Notes under the pieces: generated by a model
What the model was told of the DNA's origin: nothing
The model's database searches: none
Seen by the model: only the letters and a program-made list of their open reading frames with translations
Shown: positions 37,850 through 47,230 of the stretch, in pieces
Numbering within the stretch: the stretch's first letter is position 1
Layout of the letters: every line of letters starts with the position of its first letter
From: an uncultured Candidatus Pelagibacter sp.
GTDB taxonomy: Bacteria > Pseudomonadota > Alphaproteobacteria > Pelagibacterales > Pelagibacteraceae
Assembly: GCF_943788075.1 (NCBI RefSeq)
Contig: NZ_CALSOW010000003.1
Location: 112,412-176,411 of the forward strand
Direction: 5' to 3'
Length of the DNA stretch: 64,000 nt
Translations under genes and position numbers: made by a program

Positions 37850-38872
37850 TTACTCTTTTGACAATATAACAGTCCTATTAACCTTTTTAATTAAACATCC
37901 TCCCAAAGTAACTTTAAAAGAAGATTTAGATTTTACCAAATCAATAATCTTATCAATTTTTTTTCCTCTAACAGTATAATATTTCTTTCCAATAATTTTT
38001 ATTATTTCACCAAAAGATCTAAATATAACTTCTTCTGATTGAGAAAAAAAATTTTCTTTTAGAATTGCATTTTTTTTTTGAAAAATAGTTACATTTTTTT
38101 CTAGGTTTTTTTTTGTATAAAATTTTATATTTTCATTAGCGAATTTTAAATTTTTTATTGTTAAAAAAAATTTATTTTTATCCAGTCCCTCTAAGCTTAA
38201 TTCTTTTAATAAATTTCTAACTTTAACTCTCTTAAATTTATCATCTTCATTTGATGGATCTTCAATATATGATTTAAAAACAAATTTGCTAATATAAACT
38301 AAATCATCTTTTTCAATATTTATTAAGGGTCTAATTAAATTGATATTATTTTTTTGTACTTCACTACCCAACGAGACTAATCCTTGCAAACCACTTCCTC
38401 TTAAAATTCTTATAAAAAAATTTTCAAATAAATCATCTAAATGATGACCCACTAAAATATTTTCTATTCTGTTTTTTTTTGCTTTATCACACAACAGCTC
38501 GTATCTTTTTTCTCTAGCAATAGATTGAATATTTTTCTTAGGTTTGGGCCCCCTCCAAGTTAAAATATTTAATTTTATAGAAAAATTTTTTAATTTTTTT
38601 TGAACATATTTAGCTTCTAATGTTGAATTTTTTCGTAATTTATGATCAACAGTAAAATATTTTACTTTCAAAGATTTTTTGATTGAATAGATCTTTGATA
38701 AAAAAGTTAGCGCTAGACTATCTGGGCCTCCTGAAACAGCTACAATAAAATTTTTATTAATTGCTAATTTGCCCTCAAATTCTTTATAGATTTTAAGAGT
38801 TCGCCTATCTTTTAATTTATTTAATAAAAACTTATGAGTCTTCTTTGATGCATTCGAATTTTTTTGACTCAT
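37850..38872 (-). CDS. tilS: tRNA(Ile)-lysidine synthase
   Basis: Changes C34 of tRNA-Ile(CAU) to lysidine so that it reads AUA. The 340-residue protein has the PP-loop SGGPDSLAL at residues 47-55 and the second conserved block with the HHLDDLFENFFIRILRG motif near 141-157, typical of TilS. The C-terminal part is short and lysine-rich. The start codon lies 41 bases inside the end of the upstream cpoB gene, an unusually long overlap. No other ATG lies before the PP-loop, so this start is kept. Confidence 0.93.
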   Translation of the reverse strand: MSQKNSNASKKTHKFLLNKLKDRRTLKIYKEFEGKLAINKNFIVAVSGGPDSLALTFLSKIYSIKKSLKVKYFTVDHKLRKNSTLEAKYVQKKLKNFSIKLNILTWRGPKPKKNIQSIAREKRYELLCDKAKKNRIENILVGHHLDDLFENFFIRILRGSGLQGLVSLGSEVQKNNINLIRPLINIEKDDLVYISKFVFKSYIEDPSNEDDKFKRVKVRNLLKELSLEGLDKNKFFLTIKNLKFANENIKFYTKKNLEKNVTIFQKKNAILKENFFSQSEEVIFRSFGEIIKIIGKKYYTVRGKKIDKIIDLVKSKSSFKVTLGGCLIKKVNRTVILSKE

Positions 38873-39821
38873 ATTTTGCTTTTTGAATTACTGATTGGTT
38901 AGCTTTAGGATATTGTAACTCGACTCCATTTATCATCTTACACCCCTGGTCTTTTTCTCCAATTTGAACCATTGATACACCAAGTTTTAATAGATTTATA
39001 GGAGCCTTATTGCCTTTTGGATATTTTTGATACCCTTCTAGATAAGCTGATGCGGCATCAGTGTAAAGTTGTCTTATTCTAAATGTTTCTGCATACCAAT
39101 ACTGAGCGCTGCCAGCTAATTCATGTTCACTATTAGAAAGCACAAACTCTCTAAAAGCTCTTTCAGCAGTACTATAATCACCAACCTTTAAAAAACTCGT
39201 TGCAAATTCGTACTGTTTTTTTGGTGATAAATCTTGTGGTAATATTTTCTCCTCAGCTTGAAAAGTTTCTGTCACAACAGTCGCTGTTGTATCTACAGAT
39301 TGAATTTGTTGTGTTGTTTCAGATGTCTCTGTATCTTTGTATGATATTGAGCCAAGATCTTGTGGCTGAGAGCTTCCAGGTAATATTTCAGTTTTTGTAT
39401 CTGTTTTTGGTTTTGAGGATAGTTGTGTTGTAATTTCACCAGAACTTATTGCAGACTCTATATCTTGAAATCTTATCTGATTATCAGCTTGAATTTTTGA
39501 TAGCCTATTTGATAATTTATCTAATTTAAAATTAATTTCTTCAAATTTATTGGTTAATTCTCGAAATTGACTTTCAACTTCAGATAATTTTAATAGATGT
39601 CTTGTAAGAACATCCTCTGAATTATTGTCTAGCCCAATAGTTGACTGTTCATTTGATGATTTGATTTCAATTGAACCAGAATAAACTGCTCTTTCAAGAG
39701 TTTTAAGATCATTCTTAATAATTTCTAAAGTTTCATAAATGTTGTGATTATCTGAAAAGGAATATTGTGAAAAACTTAAATTAAAAAAAATTAGTAATAT
39801 TAATTTAAATATAAATCTCAT
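38832..39821 (-). CDS. cpoB: Cell division coordinator CpoB (YbgF family)
   Basis: Periplasmic protein of the Tol-Pal system that couples outer-membrane constriction to peptidoglycan synthesis. The 329-residue protein has a signal peptide (about 1-23), a coiled-coil region around residues 26-115, a Ser/Thr/Gln-rich linker, and C-terminal TPR repeats from KQYEFATSFLKVGDYSTAERAF to the end. It follows pal on the minus strand after a strong terminator, so it may depend on read-through or on its own promoter. It overlaps tilS by 41 bases. Confidence 0.9.
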   Translation of the reverse strand: MRFIFKLILLIFFNLSFSQYSFSDNHNIYETLEIIKNDLKTLERAVYSGSIEIKSSNEQSTIGLDNNSEDVLTRHLLKLSEVESQFRELTNKFEEINFKLDKLSNRLSKIQADNQIRFQDIESAISSGEITTQLSSKPKTDTKTEILPGSSQPQDLGSISYKDTETSETTQQIQSVDTTATVVTETFQAEEKILPQDLSPKKQYEFATSFLKVGDYSTAERAFREFVLSNSEHELAGSAQYWYAETFRIRQLYTDAASAYLEGYQKYPKGNKAPINLLKLGVSMVQIGEKDQGCKMINGVELQYPKANQSVIQKAKYESKKFECIKEDS

Positions 39822-39852
39822 TATTATTTAGATTTATGATTATAAAAATGGC

Positions 39853-39890
39853 AAAAAAAAGACCCTAAAACTTTACGCTTTAGGGTCTTT
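39853..39890 (-). terminator. Rho-independent terminator after pal
   Basis: A 12-base inverted repeat (AAAGACCCTAAA and complement) with a 9-base loop lies between pal and cpoB. On the minus strand it is followed by a run of eight T, the layout of an intrinsic terminator for pal transcripts. It separates tolQRAB-pal from cpoB-tilS. Confidence 0.85.
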
Positions 39891-39902
39891 AAATTAAATT
39901 CT

Positions 39903-40394
39903 TTAATTTGCTTTAACAGTTACAGATCTTCTATTTTTTGACCAAGCTAATGGGTTTGAGCCAGCATCAACTGGTCTTTCTTTTCCATAACTTAACACTG
40001 AAATTCTGTCAGAAGATATTCCATAAGTCATCAAATAATCTTTTGCAGAATTTGCTCTTCTCTCTCCTAGCGCTAAATTATATTCTCTAGTACCTCTTTC
40101 ATCTGCGTGTCCTTCAAGAACAACATTGATGCTAGAGTTTTTTCTTAACCAAGCTGCTTGAGCTCTTAATGTCTCTCTTGAAGCTGTTGTTAAAATAGTT
40201 TCGTTTGTTGCAAAGAAAACTCTATCTGGAACACCGTCTGCTAAATATTCAACCGTATCAGTTCCTGTATAAACATCACTTTGCATCTGGCCTTGTATAT
40301 CAGTTGCGACTTCTTTTTTTGTTGCACATGCAGTTAACACCAGGCATGCTGCTAATATTAAAAGTGTGTTTTTATAAATTTTACTCAATATCAT
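39903..40394 (-). CDS. pal: Peptidoglycan-associated lipoprotein Pal
   Basis: Outer-membrane lipoprotein that binds peptidoglycan and TolB. I choose ATG at 40394, because AAGGAG lies at the right distance before it; an upstream in-frame ATG at 40421 would add 9 residues. From 40394 the protein has 163 residues, a lipoprotein signal with lipobox LTAC (Cys23), and a C-terminal OmpA domain with FATNETIL, LEGHADERGTREYN and LGERRANSAKDYL. Part of the tolQRAB-pal operon. Confidence 0.95.
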   Translation of the reverse strand: MILSKIYKNTLLILAACLVLTACATKKEVATDIQGQMQSDVYTGTDTVEYLADGVPDRVFFATNETILTTASRETLRAQAAWLRKNSSINVVLEGHADERGTREYNLALGERRANSAKDYLMTYGISSDRISVLSYGKERPVDAGSNPLAWSKNRRSVTVKAN

Positions 40395-40479
40395 TAAATT
40401 GCTCCTTGCTGCTAATTTCAATTTATTAGTTTTTCACAACTAATTAGAGGTTTCAAGTCAAAAAATCAAGTTTTTTAGA

Positions 40480-41823
40480 TTAATTACTCAATAATGATGA
40501 CCATGATGGGTCAGATGCATCAGTCTGAGTTTCAACTAAACGTTCATTATAGCCAGTTAAATCTATTGACCATAGCTTAGCAGAAAACCCTTCACCTTTT
40601 GCGTTAGTTTTTGTTTCTCTATAAAAGATTAAAACTCTCCCATTTGGAGACCAGGATGGTGCTTCCTGATAGTAGTTTTCTGTCAATAATCTTTCACCTT
40701 TACCATCTGTTCTCATCACGCCAATATAAAATTTACCTTTATGTAATTTGGTAAAAGCTATCAGATCTCCTCTAGGTGACCACACAGGTGTTCCATAAAT
40801 TCCATTTCCAAATGAAATTCTTTTGACGTTGCTACCATCACTTTTCATTACATATATTTGCTGGTACCCACTTCTATCAGAATTAAACGCAATAAATCTT
40901 CCATTTGGAGAATAAGATGGTGAGGTGTCAATAGAAGGATGATTTGTAATTTTTTCTACCAATCGATTTTCTAAATTCATTGTATATATGTCTGATTTTC
41001 CATCTTTAGCAAAACTCATTATTATTTTTTTACCATCAGGAGAAAATCTAGGAGCGAAAGTCATTCCAGGAAAATCACCCACAACTTCTTGGGTTCCAGT
41101 TTCAATATCTAATAAATAAACTCTTGGTAAATTTTTAAAGTACGACAAATATGTAACCATCTGACTGGTGGGATTAAATCTTGGGGTTAGTACAAGTTCA
41201 TTTCCAAGTGTAAGAAATTTATTATTTGCACCATCTTGATCCATGATCGCTAATCTTTTTTTTCTTTGTGTTTTTGGACCTTCTTCTGCGACATAAATTA
41301 TTCTTGTGTCAAAGTATCCTTTTTCTCCTGTCAATCTTTCATAAACTTTATCTGATATAATATGTCCTACTCTTCTCCAATTACTTGGTACCGTAGTAAA
41401 TGCTAACGCCATCATTTCTTTAGCTGCCAAAATATCCCATAACCTAAACTCAACTCTTAACTTTTCATCAATATATGTTACTTTACCAGTTATAAGTGCT
41501 TGAGCTTTAATTAAATTCCAATCTTCAAATCTAGGTTTTAAATTTGCAATATCTGGTGCTTGTAAAAATGCTTCTTTACTCAATGGATTAAATAAACCTG
41601 ATGTTCTTAAGTTATTTTCAACTATAGTGGAAATTTCAGATCCAATATTTTCTTTTTTAAGAATTTTTTCAAAACTTTTTTTTGATTTATCATCAATTGA
41701 TAAAGGTGAAACTGCTAATGGAAGTGGATTTAAATTTCCTCTAGTAATATCAACCTCTATTAGAGCAAAAGCTTTAAGTGGAAGTAGACTTATTAAAAAT
41801 AAAAGTATTAATTTTTTTTTCAT
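40480..41823 (-). CDS. tolB: Tol-Pal system protein TolB
   Basis: Periplasmic beta-propeller protein that links Pal to TolA. The 447 residues include a signal peptide ([20 protein letters not shown]), an N-terminal alpha/beta domain with the TolB-box region, and a C-terminal six-bladed propeller. The propeller repeats read like [44 protein letters not shown] and [11 protein letters not shown]. It follows tolA after 9 bases and precedes pal. Confidence 0.96.
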   Translation of the reverse strand: MKKKLILLFLISLLPLKAFALIEVDITRGNLNPLPLAVSPLSIDDKSKKSFEKILKKENIGSEISTIVENNLRTSGLFNPLSKEAFLQAPDIANLKPRFEDWNLIKAQALITGKVTYIDEKLRVEFRLWDILAAKEMMALAFTTVPSNWRRVGHIISDKVYERLTGEKGYFDTRIIYVAEEGPKTQRKKRLAIMDQDGANNKFLTLGNELVLTPRFNPTSQMVTYLSYFKNLPRVYLLDIETGTQEVVGDFPGMTFAPRFSPDGKKIIMSFAKDGKSDIYTMNLENRLVEKITNHPSIDTSPSYSPNGRFIAFNSDRSGYQQIYVMKSDGSNVKRISFGNGIYGTPVWSPRGDLIAFTKLHKGKFYIGVMRTDGKGERLLTENYYQEAPSWSPNGRVLIFYRETKTNAKGEGFSAKLWSIDLTGYNERLVETQTDASDPSWSSLLSN

Positions 41824-41832
41824 TTATTTATC

Positions 41833-42693
41833 TTAACCTTCTAACATCTCTCTTGCATCAAAATTTAATTGTAATTCTTTCCATCTTTCATAGCCAGTTG
41901 TTGGGACTCTTAAGGGTTGGCATAATTTTACAGCTCTCAATGCACTTTCAGCTAACACTTTGTAAAAGCTTTGGCCAGGCTTATTCATTCTAGCATGATC
42001 TAAAATTTCAGTTTTTGATACTGAACCATCTGGCTCAAGCATTAATTTAATTCTTACCAATAAATCTTCATTATACGGCAATCCAAGAGGAATACTCCAG
42101 CATCCAAAAATTTGAGCTTTTAAAGCATCCTCTTCACTTAAAGTCAGTCCTGAAGTTACAATACTCTTATCTTGATCTTGAGTGATGTCGTTATTTTTTT
42201 TAATTAATTCTGCTGTATCTTCTTTTGCCTTATCAATTAATTTTGCAATATTATCTAAATCAACAAATTCCTTTTTTTCAAATTCTGAGACTTGTTTTAC
42301 TTCTTCATCCAATTTATCAGGATTTTGTTTGCTTTCTTTTTTTGTCTCAATTTTTTTTACAGTTTTTTCAGGTAATGGGATTGCTTCAGGTGTTTTGCTG
42401 TCAATTTTTTCATTTTTATCAACTGAAACAACCGTTTTTGTTTTAGTTTTTTTTACTTTCTTTGGTGGTGCTTGTTCTGATACCAATTTTTTTTCTTTTT
42501 CTTTTACTTTCTCAATTATTTTTTTTGCTTTAGGAGCAAATGGAATATTTGTCTTTTCGGCAATTTGAATTAATTCAACAGATACTATAGGTGGTATTTC
42601 CAAAGGTTTTTTGGCTAAAAATGGTAAACTCATTGCTGTTATAAAAATTAAACCTGCATGAAAAACAGAAGATATAATTATACTTCTATTCAT
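41833..42693 (-). CDS. tolA: Tol-Pal system protein TolA (TonB-like)
   Basis: Energy-transducing envelope protein that spans the periplasm and joins TolQR to TolB-Pal. The 286 residues have one N-terminal membrane helix (about 6-24), a long Lys/Glu-rich helical domain (about 45-175), and a C-terminal TonB-like domain with the IFGCWSIPLGLPYNEDLLVRI region. It is assigned by position between tolR and tolB and by its domain order, because the middle domain is poorly conserved. A Pro-rich patch with APKAKK near residue 55 is typical. Confidence 0.88.
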   Translation of the reverse strand: MNRSIIISSVFHAGLIFITAMSLPFLAKKPLEIPPIVSVELIQIAEKTNIPFAPKAKKIIEKVKEKEKKLVSEQAPPKKVKKTKTKTVVSVDKNEKIDSKTPEAIPLPEKTVKKIETKKESKQNPDKLDEEVKQVSEFEKKEFVDLDNIAKLIDKAKEDTAELIKKNNDITQDQDKSIVTSGLTLSEEDALKAQIFGCWSIPLGLPYNEDLLVRIKLMLEPDGSVSKTEILDHARMNKPGQSFYKVLAESALRAVKLCQPLRVPTTGYERWKELQLNFDAREMLEG

Positions 42694-42698
42694 AAAAG

Positions 42699-43115
42699 TT
42701 ACCTTTGTTTATAGGGCTCGGATATTAATGCAACTTTAGTAAAACCTGATCCAGACAGTAACCCCATTATTTCCAACACTCTTCCATAGTTAATTGTTTT
42801 ATCACCTCTTACATAAATTCTAGTATCTGTCCTATTTTTAGAAACTGCTAAGACTTTAGCAATAATGTTATCATACTCTACTTTTGCTTCTTGAATAAAA
42901 ATTTCACCTTTTGCATTAATTGAAAGTGTTAATGGTTCAGCTTCTTCTGGAAGGGAGTCAGCAGACGTTTCTGGGAGATCAACTTGTACACCTACTGTTA
43001 GTAATGGCGCAGTTACCATAAAAATAATTAACAAAACTAACATTACATCGACGAAGGGGGTAACATTAATCTCACTCATAGGTTCTTTTGATGAACGGTT
43101 TAATTTAAATGCCAT
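42699..43115 (-). CDS. tolR: Tol-Pal system protein TolR (ExbD family)
   Basis: Inner-membrane component that couples the proton gradient to TolA together with TolQ. The 138 residues have the short cytoplasmic start, one membrane helix with the conserved proton-path Asp in INVTPFVDVMLVLLIIFMV (about residues 16-34), and a periplasmic domain ending in KVALISEPYK. It begins directly after the tolQ stop. Confidence 0.95.
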   Translation of the reverse strand: MAFKLNRSSKEPMSEINVTPFVDVMLVLLIIFMVTAPLLTVGVQVDLPETSADSLPEEAEPLTLSINAKGEIFIQEAKVEYDNIIAKVLAVSKNRTDTRIYVRGDKTINYGRVLEIMGLLSGSGFTKVALISEPYKQR

Positions 43116-43790
43116 TTAAATTATAGTTAAGAATCTTTTTGAAAAATTTTCTAATTTTTGAGAATACTTTTGAGAATCTGTATTAAATTTATTGTAAGCA
43201 ACTACTGCAGGAATTGCAGCTAACAGTCCCAATGCAGTAGCGAATAGTGCTTCTGCTATCCCTGGAGCAACGATTGCTAAACTTGTGTTTCTTGAAATTG
43301 CAATAGATTGGAATGAGTTCATTATGCCCCAAACTGTTCCAAATAAACCAATAAAAGGTGCTGTGGAACCAACTGTTGCTAAAAAAGTAAAACCTTTGTC
43401 AATTTTAGACATCTGTTTTTCAATTCCAACCTCTAGAAAAGTACTCATTTTTTCACTTAAATTATTTTTGAATTTTTTTTTGAGTAAACTTTCCATTGCA
43501 TCTTGAAACACAACTGCCATGGGATCATCAACTTTTGCTGGTAAACTATTATAAAATGTTTCTGCTGATTTGGAGTTCCAAAATTTTTCCTCAAAATCAT
43601 CTGATGATTTGTTAATTTTCCTAAATAATCTAAACTTATCAATAATTACTGCCCAGGAATAAACTGAGCAAACTATCAAAATAATAATTACTGATTTGAC
43701 TATTATATCAGCTCTAAAAAATAAGCTCATTAATGAAAAGTCAGTATTAGTGCCTAATCCTACTGCTTGTGATGCTATATCAGCTTCCAT
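43116..43790 (-). CDS. tolQ: Tol-Pal system protein TolQ (MotA/ExbB family)
   Basis: Inner-membrane proton-channel subunit that works with TolR. The 224 residues have three membrane helices. The first is near 30-48; the other two lie in the conserved block FLATVGSTAPFIGLFGTVWG to EALFATALGLLAAIPAVVAYN (about 137-200). No acyl-CoA thioesterase YbgC gene precedes it here. The upstream neighbour is ruvC after 51 bases. Confidence 0.95.
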   Translation of the reverse strand: MEADIASQAVGLGTNTDFSLMSLFFRADIIVKSVIIILIVCSVYSWAVIIDKFRLFRKINKSSDDFEEKFWNSKSAETFYNSLPAKVDDPMAVVFQDAMESLLKKKFKNNLSEKMSTFLEVGIEKQMSKIDKGFTFLATVGSTAPFIGLFGTVWGIMNSFQSIAISRNTSLAIVAPGIAEALFATALGLLAAIPAVVAYNKFNTDSQKYSQKLENFSKRFLTII

Positions 43791-43841
43791 ATTTAACTCT
43801 TCACACTTAAATGTGTCATGAATTTGTCTTGTATATTTTAT

Positions 43842-44336
43842 CTATTCTTCAATTTTGTAAGTTTCATAATAAAAACTAGCTATTAAAATAGCATCAGCTT
43901 TATTAGAGTCTTTTTTTCTTGATAAATGACCTGAAAAATAAGGGAAAATCTCAATTGCCTTTGTTCTACTTGCATCTTTCTCTGAATTTATAAGATTAAA
44001 ATATTTTTTCCATTTTGCAGGTCTTACAAAGTACATAGGTAGTTGCATTGCAGAACATATCCCTTTTAAAATTCCGTATGATTGACCAAAGTTAAACATA
44101 CTAGTTACACCCTGACCTGGCATCGCTGATACCTGTTCTATAACTACTTTTATATCATTTTTATCTAATTTTTTAATTCTAAGCGATATTTCATTAAAAA
44201 TTTGTGAACCATTAACTTGTTTTTTATTTTTTTTACCTTCAGCCATGGTTGGCATTTCTACCACATCAATAATTTTTCCATTTTGAAAAAAACATATTGA
44301 TCCTGAAATACCTGGGTCAATTCCAATTATAAGCAT
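43842..44336 (-). CDS. ruvC: Crossover junction endodeoxyribonuclease RuvC
   Basis: Resolves Holliday junctions. The 164-residue protein has the RNase H-like fold with catalytic Asp7 in IGIDPGISGSICFF, a Glu in KVVIEQVSAMPGQG, and the late DSNKADAILIASFYY with further acidic residues. The start overlaps yebC by one base. It is in the usual yebC-ruvC order, but no ruvA or ruvB is present in the window. Confidence 0.9.
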   Translation of the reverse strand: MLIIGIDPGISGSICFFQNGKIIDVVEMPTMAEGKKNKKQVNGSQIFNEISLRIKKLDKNDIKVVIEQVSAMPGQGVTSMFNFGQSYGILKGICSAMQLPMYFVRPAKWKKYFNLINSEKDASRTKAIEIFPYFSGHLSRKKDSNKADAILIASFYYETYKIEE

Positions 44337-45061
44337 TAATTATTTTCAAAGTTTGCGTTTGAAAAAACATTTTGTACATCATCATCATCTTCCAATGACT
44401 CTAAAAATTCAATTACAGTTTCTTGCCTATCTTTATTAACATTGGCACTATTAAGTGCAACCCATTCTATCTCGGTTGAAATAAAATTTGCAACAATTGA
44501 CTCTAATTTTTTTTTTACATTGTATATATCGCTAATTGGACACTGAACTTCATGAAATTCATCATGAGAAATACATTCATCAGCACCAGACTCAATTGCA
44601 AGTTCAAAAATTTTTTCATCAGAAATTTCTTGTTTATCAATTTTAATGATACCTAATTGATTAAAATTATGTGATGCAGATCCTTGTGTTCCTAAGCTGC
44701 CACCACTTTTTTGAAATATAGTTCTTATATTCGATGCAGTTCTATTTTTATTATCAGTTAAGGTTTCCACAATTACTGCGATTTTATCTGGACCAAATCC
44801 TTCGTATCTAAGATTTTCAAAATTAATACCTGTTGCGGCAGAAGATTTATCAATTGCTCTTTCGATATTATCTTTAGGCATATTGGCAGATCTTGCTGCC
44901 TGAATAGCAGACCTTAGTCTTGGATTCATTGCAGGGTCTTTATCACCAAGTTTTGCAGCTACACTTATCTCCTTAGATAATTTTGAAAAAATTTTAGATC
45001 TTTGCTTATCTGCTTTTCCCTTTGAATGCTTAATACTTGCCCACTTCGAATGACCTGACAT
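44336..45061 (-). CDS. yebC: YebC/PmpR family (TACO1-like) regulatory protein
   Basis: Broadly conserved protein proposed to act in transcription or in translation of difficult, proline-rich stretches. The 241 residues match the family: MSGHSKWASIKHSKGKADKQRSKIF at the start, then RLRSAIQAARSANMPKDNIERAI, and a central NKNRTASNIRTIFQKSGGSLG block near residues 104-124. It is followed by ruvC with a one-base overlap. Confidence 0.95.
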   Translation of the reverse strand: MSGHSKWASIKHSKGKADKQRSKIFSKLSKEISVAAKLGDKDPAMNPRLRSAIQAARSANMPKDNIERAIDKSSAATGINFENLRYEGFGPDKIAVIVETLTDNKNRTASNIRTIFQKSGGSLGTQGSASHNFNQLGIIKIDKQEISDEKIFELAIESGADECISHDEFHEVQCPISDIYNVKKKLESIVANFISTEIEWVALNSANVNKDRQETVIEFLESLEDDDDVQNVFSNANFENN

Positions 45062-45067
45062 AATTTT

Positions 45068-45871
45068 TTAAGTATTTTTTAACTGACCTCCACAAATATA
45101 ACTTTCAATACTATTTGCTAATCCAGTTTCTATATCACAATCAACAATAACACCACACAAAGTAGCATCACCAATTGCAGGAAAATGTTTTACTGAATTC
45201 TTTTTTAAAAATCTATTCAATGAATTTTCTGTGTTCATGCCAATAATTGAATTATAATCTCCACACATACCAGCGTCTGTTTGATAGCCTGTACCACCAG
45301 CCAAAATCCTTGCATCATTAGTTGGGATATGTGTATGTGTCCCGACTACTAATGAAGCTTTACCATCAAAAAAATGTCCTATTGCATTTTTTTCACTTGT
45401 TATTTCCCCATGAAAATCAACTACCAACAAATCATAATCTTGCTTTAACTTATATTGTTTCATAAATTTTTCTGCAATCTCAAAAACATCATCACATTTT
45501 TTCATAAAGACATTGCCCATTAAGTTCAACACTCCAATTTTAATTTTGTCTTTAGTTTCATAAATATTAAAGCCTTTACCTGGTGCTGGCTCAAAAAGAT
45601 TTTTGGGACGTAATAATTTATCCTCTTTATCAATGAACTCCATTATTTCTTTTTGGTCCCACACATGGTTACCGGTAGTAATAACATCAACTCCACAATT
45701 AAAAAAATCATTACATATTTCTTTAGTTAAACCCACACCCTGAGCAGCTGCATTTTCACCATTAACAATTACAAAATCTATTTTTTTTAATCTTATTTCA
45801 CTCAGAAGATTGCTCATTAATTTTGAACAACCTGAAATTCCAACAACATCACCTAAAAACAGTATCCTCAT
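45068..45871 (-). CDS. ymdB: YmdB-like metallophosphoesterase (TIGR00282 family)
   Basis: Predicted calcineurin-like phosphodiesterase; Bacillus YmdB hydrolyses 2',3'-cyclic nucleotides, but the function in this lineage is not known. The 267 residues have the metal-ligand motifs LGDVVGISG (Asp8), NGENAAAQGVG, TGNHVWDQKE near 66-75, DFHGEITSEKNAIGHFFDG, and GTHTHIPTNDARIL. It overlaps the upstream 5-formyltetrahydrofolate cyclo-ligase gene by 4 bases and is followed by yebC after 6 bases. Confidence 0.88.
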   Translation of the reverse strand: MRILFLGDVVGISGCSKLMSNLLSEIRLKKIDFVIVNGENAAAQGVGLTKEICNDFFNCGVDVITTGNHVWDQKEIMEFIDKEDKLLRPKNLFEPAPGKGFNIYETKDKIKIGVLNLMGNVFMKKCDDVFEIAEKFMKQYKLKQDYDLLVVDFHGEITSEKNAIGHFFDGKASLVVGTHTHIPTNDARILAGGTGYQTDAGMCGDYNSIIGMNTENSLNRFLKKNSVKHFPAIGDATLCGVIVDCDIETGLANSIESYICGGQLKNT

Positions 45872-46413
45872 CTTAATATTTCTTTTTCTGTAATTATAAA
45901 ATCTAATCTTTTATCATGTTGATTGATTGGTATAGATGATATTTTTTGAAAAGAAAATGCTAGACCAATTTTTATAACTTTTTTAAATTTTTCAAGTTTT
46001 TCAATATATCGATCGTAATAACCGCCTCCATAACCCAATCTATTTAAATTATTATCATAGGCTACTAATGGGACTAATAAAATATCTGGATAAACAATCT
46101 TAGATGAGACAGGTTCAGGTATGCCAAATTTATTCACTCTTAATGGATCGTCTCTTGACCAACTACAAAAGTTCATTTGATTATCTTTTTTTATAATTGG
46201 TAGTGATACTTTAAAATTTTTTTTTTCTAACAAATTTAAAACATCTAAATCATCTATTTCATAATTTGATGGATAATAACCACCAAAATTTTTTAGATTT
46301 AATCTTTTTTTTTTTAAAAAAGAAATAAATTTATTTGAATCAATTTTTAAATCTTTATCAAATAGTTTTTTTCTGATTTTTAAAGTTTTATTTCTTATTT
46401 GGGATTTATTCAC
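45868..46413 (-). CDS. 5-formyltetrahydrofolate cyclo-ligase
   Basis: Turns 5-formyltetrahydrofolate back into methenyltetrahydrofolate with ATP. The 181-residue protein has the N-terminal NKTLKIRKKLF basic region, a middle DILLVPLVAYDNNLNRLGYGGGYYDRYIEK block (near 110-140) that carries the family's substrate/Mg motif, and a C-terminal LAFSFQKISSIP segment. Placement next to zapA is frequent in proteobacteria (ygfA/fau beside zapA). Here no 6S RNA fits in the 6-base gap. Confidence 0.92.
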   Translation of the reverse strand: MNKSQIRNKTLKIRKKLFDKDLKIDSNKFISFLKKKRLNLKNFGGYYPSNYEIDDLDVLNLLEKKNFKVSLPIIKKDNQMNFCSWSRDDPLRVNKFGIPEPVSSKIVYPDILLVPLVAYDNNLNRLGYGGGYYDRYIEKLEKFKKVIKIGLAFSFQKISSIPINQHDKRLDFIITEKEILR

Positions 46414-46419
46414 GGAAAT

Positions 46420-46866
46420 CTATTGAGAAATATTATCTAATTTAGCTTTTGCAATAAAATTAGATATTTCATCTGTAGCATCATCAATTAATTTTTCATA
46501 TTTTTTATGATTAGTCTCGATTTCATTTTTAAAGTTTAAATGATTAATATTTAACTCTTGAATTTCTTCCTCTTTTTTATCTCTGTAATCATAAATAAGT
46601 GATTTTAATTCTCTAAATTTATTTGAAAGATCCTTTAATTCATTTTTCTTTTGATCGACTTTTTTTTTTGTCTCATAGTACTCATCCATAATCTTAACTG
46701 CCGTAATCAAAAGAAGTTTATTTTCCCCTAGATTTCCAAGATTATTTTTAAGATCATTAAATTTTTGATTAATTTGGATTAATAATTCCTCAAGATGTTC
46801 CTCTTGACCGTCTTCACATGACAGCAAAAACTCTTTATTATTAAATTTGATACTTACATTTGCCAT
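46420..46866 (-). CDS. zapA: Cell division protein ZapA
   Basis: Binds and bundles FtsZ at the septum. The 148-residue protein has the N-terminal ZapA domain: VSIKFNNKEFLLSCEDGQEEHLEELLIQINQKF with LLLITAVKIMDEYYE near 53-67. A long C-terminal coiled coil (about 65-135) follows, longer than in E. coli ZapA (109 residues). It overlaps the upstream coiled-coil gene by 13 bases and precedes the 5-formyl-THF cyclo-ligase gene by 6 bases. Confidence 0.9.
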   Translation of the reverse strand: MANVSIKFNNKEFLLSCEDGQEEHLEELLIQINQKFNDLKNNLGNLGENKLLLITAVKIMDEYYETKKKVDQKKNELKDLSNKFRELKSLIYDYRDKKEEEIQELNINHLNFKNEIETNHKKYEKLIDDATDEISNFIAKAKLDNISQ

Positions 46867-47177
46867 TTATCTATTTCTTCTAATAAAGTATCTGTTTCTT
46901 GATTTAATTCATCAATTTTTTCAGAAAACTCTATTTGTTTTTTTTGTTCCAATTTTTCTTTATTTTGAATTTCTTCAAGTTTTTTTGTTAGATTTGTGTG
47001 TACCTCTAAAAGAGATTTATATTTATCCTCTAATTCAGATTTTTCAATTTCTAATTGAGTTTTTTGAGAGCTTAAATTATTGATATTATTTTTTAAGTCG
47101 GGGTTGCTTAAATCTAAATTTTTTAACTTTGATAAAGCTTCATTCAATTTTTTTTCTTTTTCGATCATAGAATTCAT
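46854..47177 (-). CDS. Small coiled-coil protein upstream of zapA
   Basis: A 107-residue protein that is almost entirely Lys/Glu/Leu/Asn and predicted to form one long coiled coil with heptad repeats from residue 5 to 103 (for example LSKLKNLDL, NNINNLSSQKTQLEIEKSELEDK). I see no known catalytic motif. It overlaps zapA by 13 bases, so the two are probably translated together. By context it could be a ZapB-like partner of ZapA, or an alphaproteobacterial analogue. Similarity among coiled coils is a poor guide, so the role is a guess. Confidence 0.65.
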   Translation of the reverse strand: MNSMIEKEKKLNEALSKLKNLDLSNPDLKNNINNLSSQKTQLEIEKSELEDKYKSLLEVHTNLTKKLEEIQNKEKLEQKKQIEFSEKIDELNQETDTLLEEIDKWQM

Positions 47178-47230
47178 ATATATATGTTTATATTATTAAA
47201 TAGAATCTTCTTAGTCTAGTCAGGATAATT

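Noticed and set aside
42182..42568. A 128-codon open frame opposite tolA
   Set aside because: The protein is a low-complexity run of Phe, Ser and Leu, the complement of the Lys/Glu-rich TolA domain.
46414..46419. 6S RNA gene next to zapA, as in gammaproteobacteria
   Set aside because: Only six bases separate zapA from the cyclo-ligase gene and 53 bases separate the coiled-coil gene from tkt, so there is no room for it.
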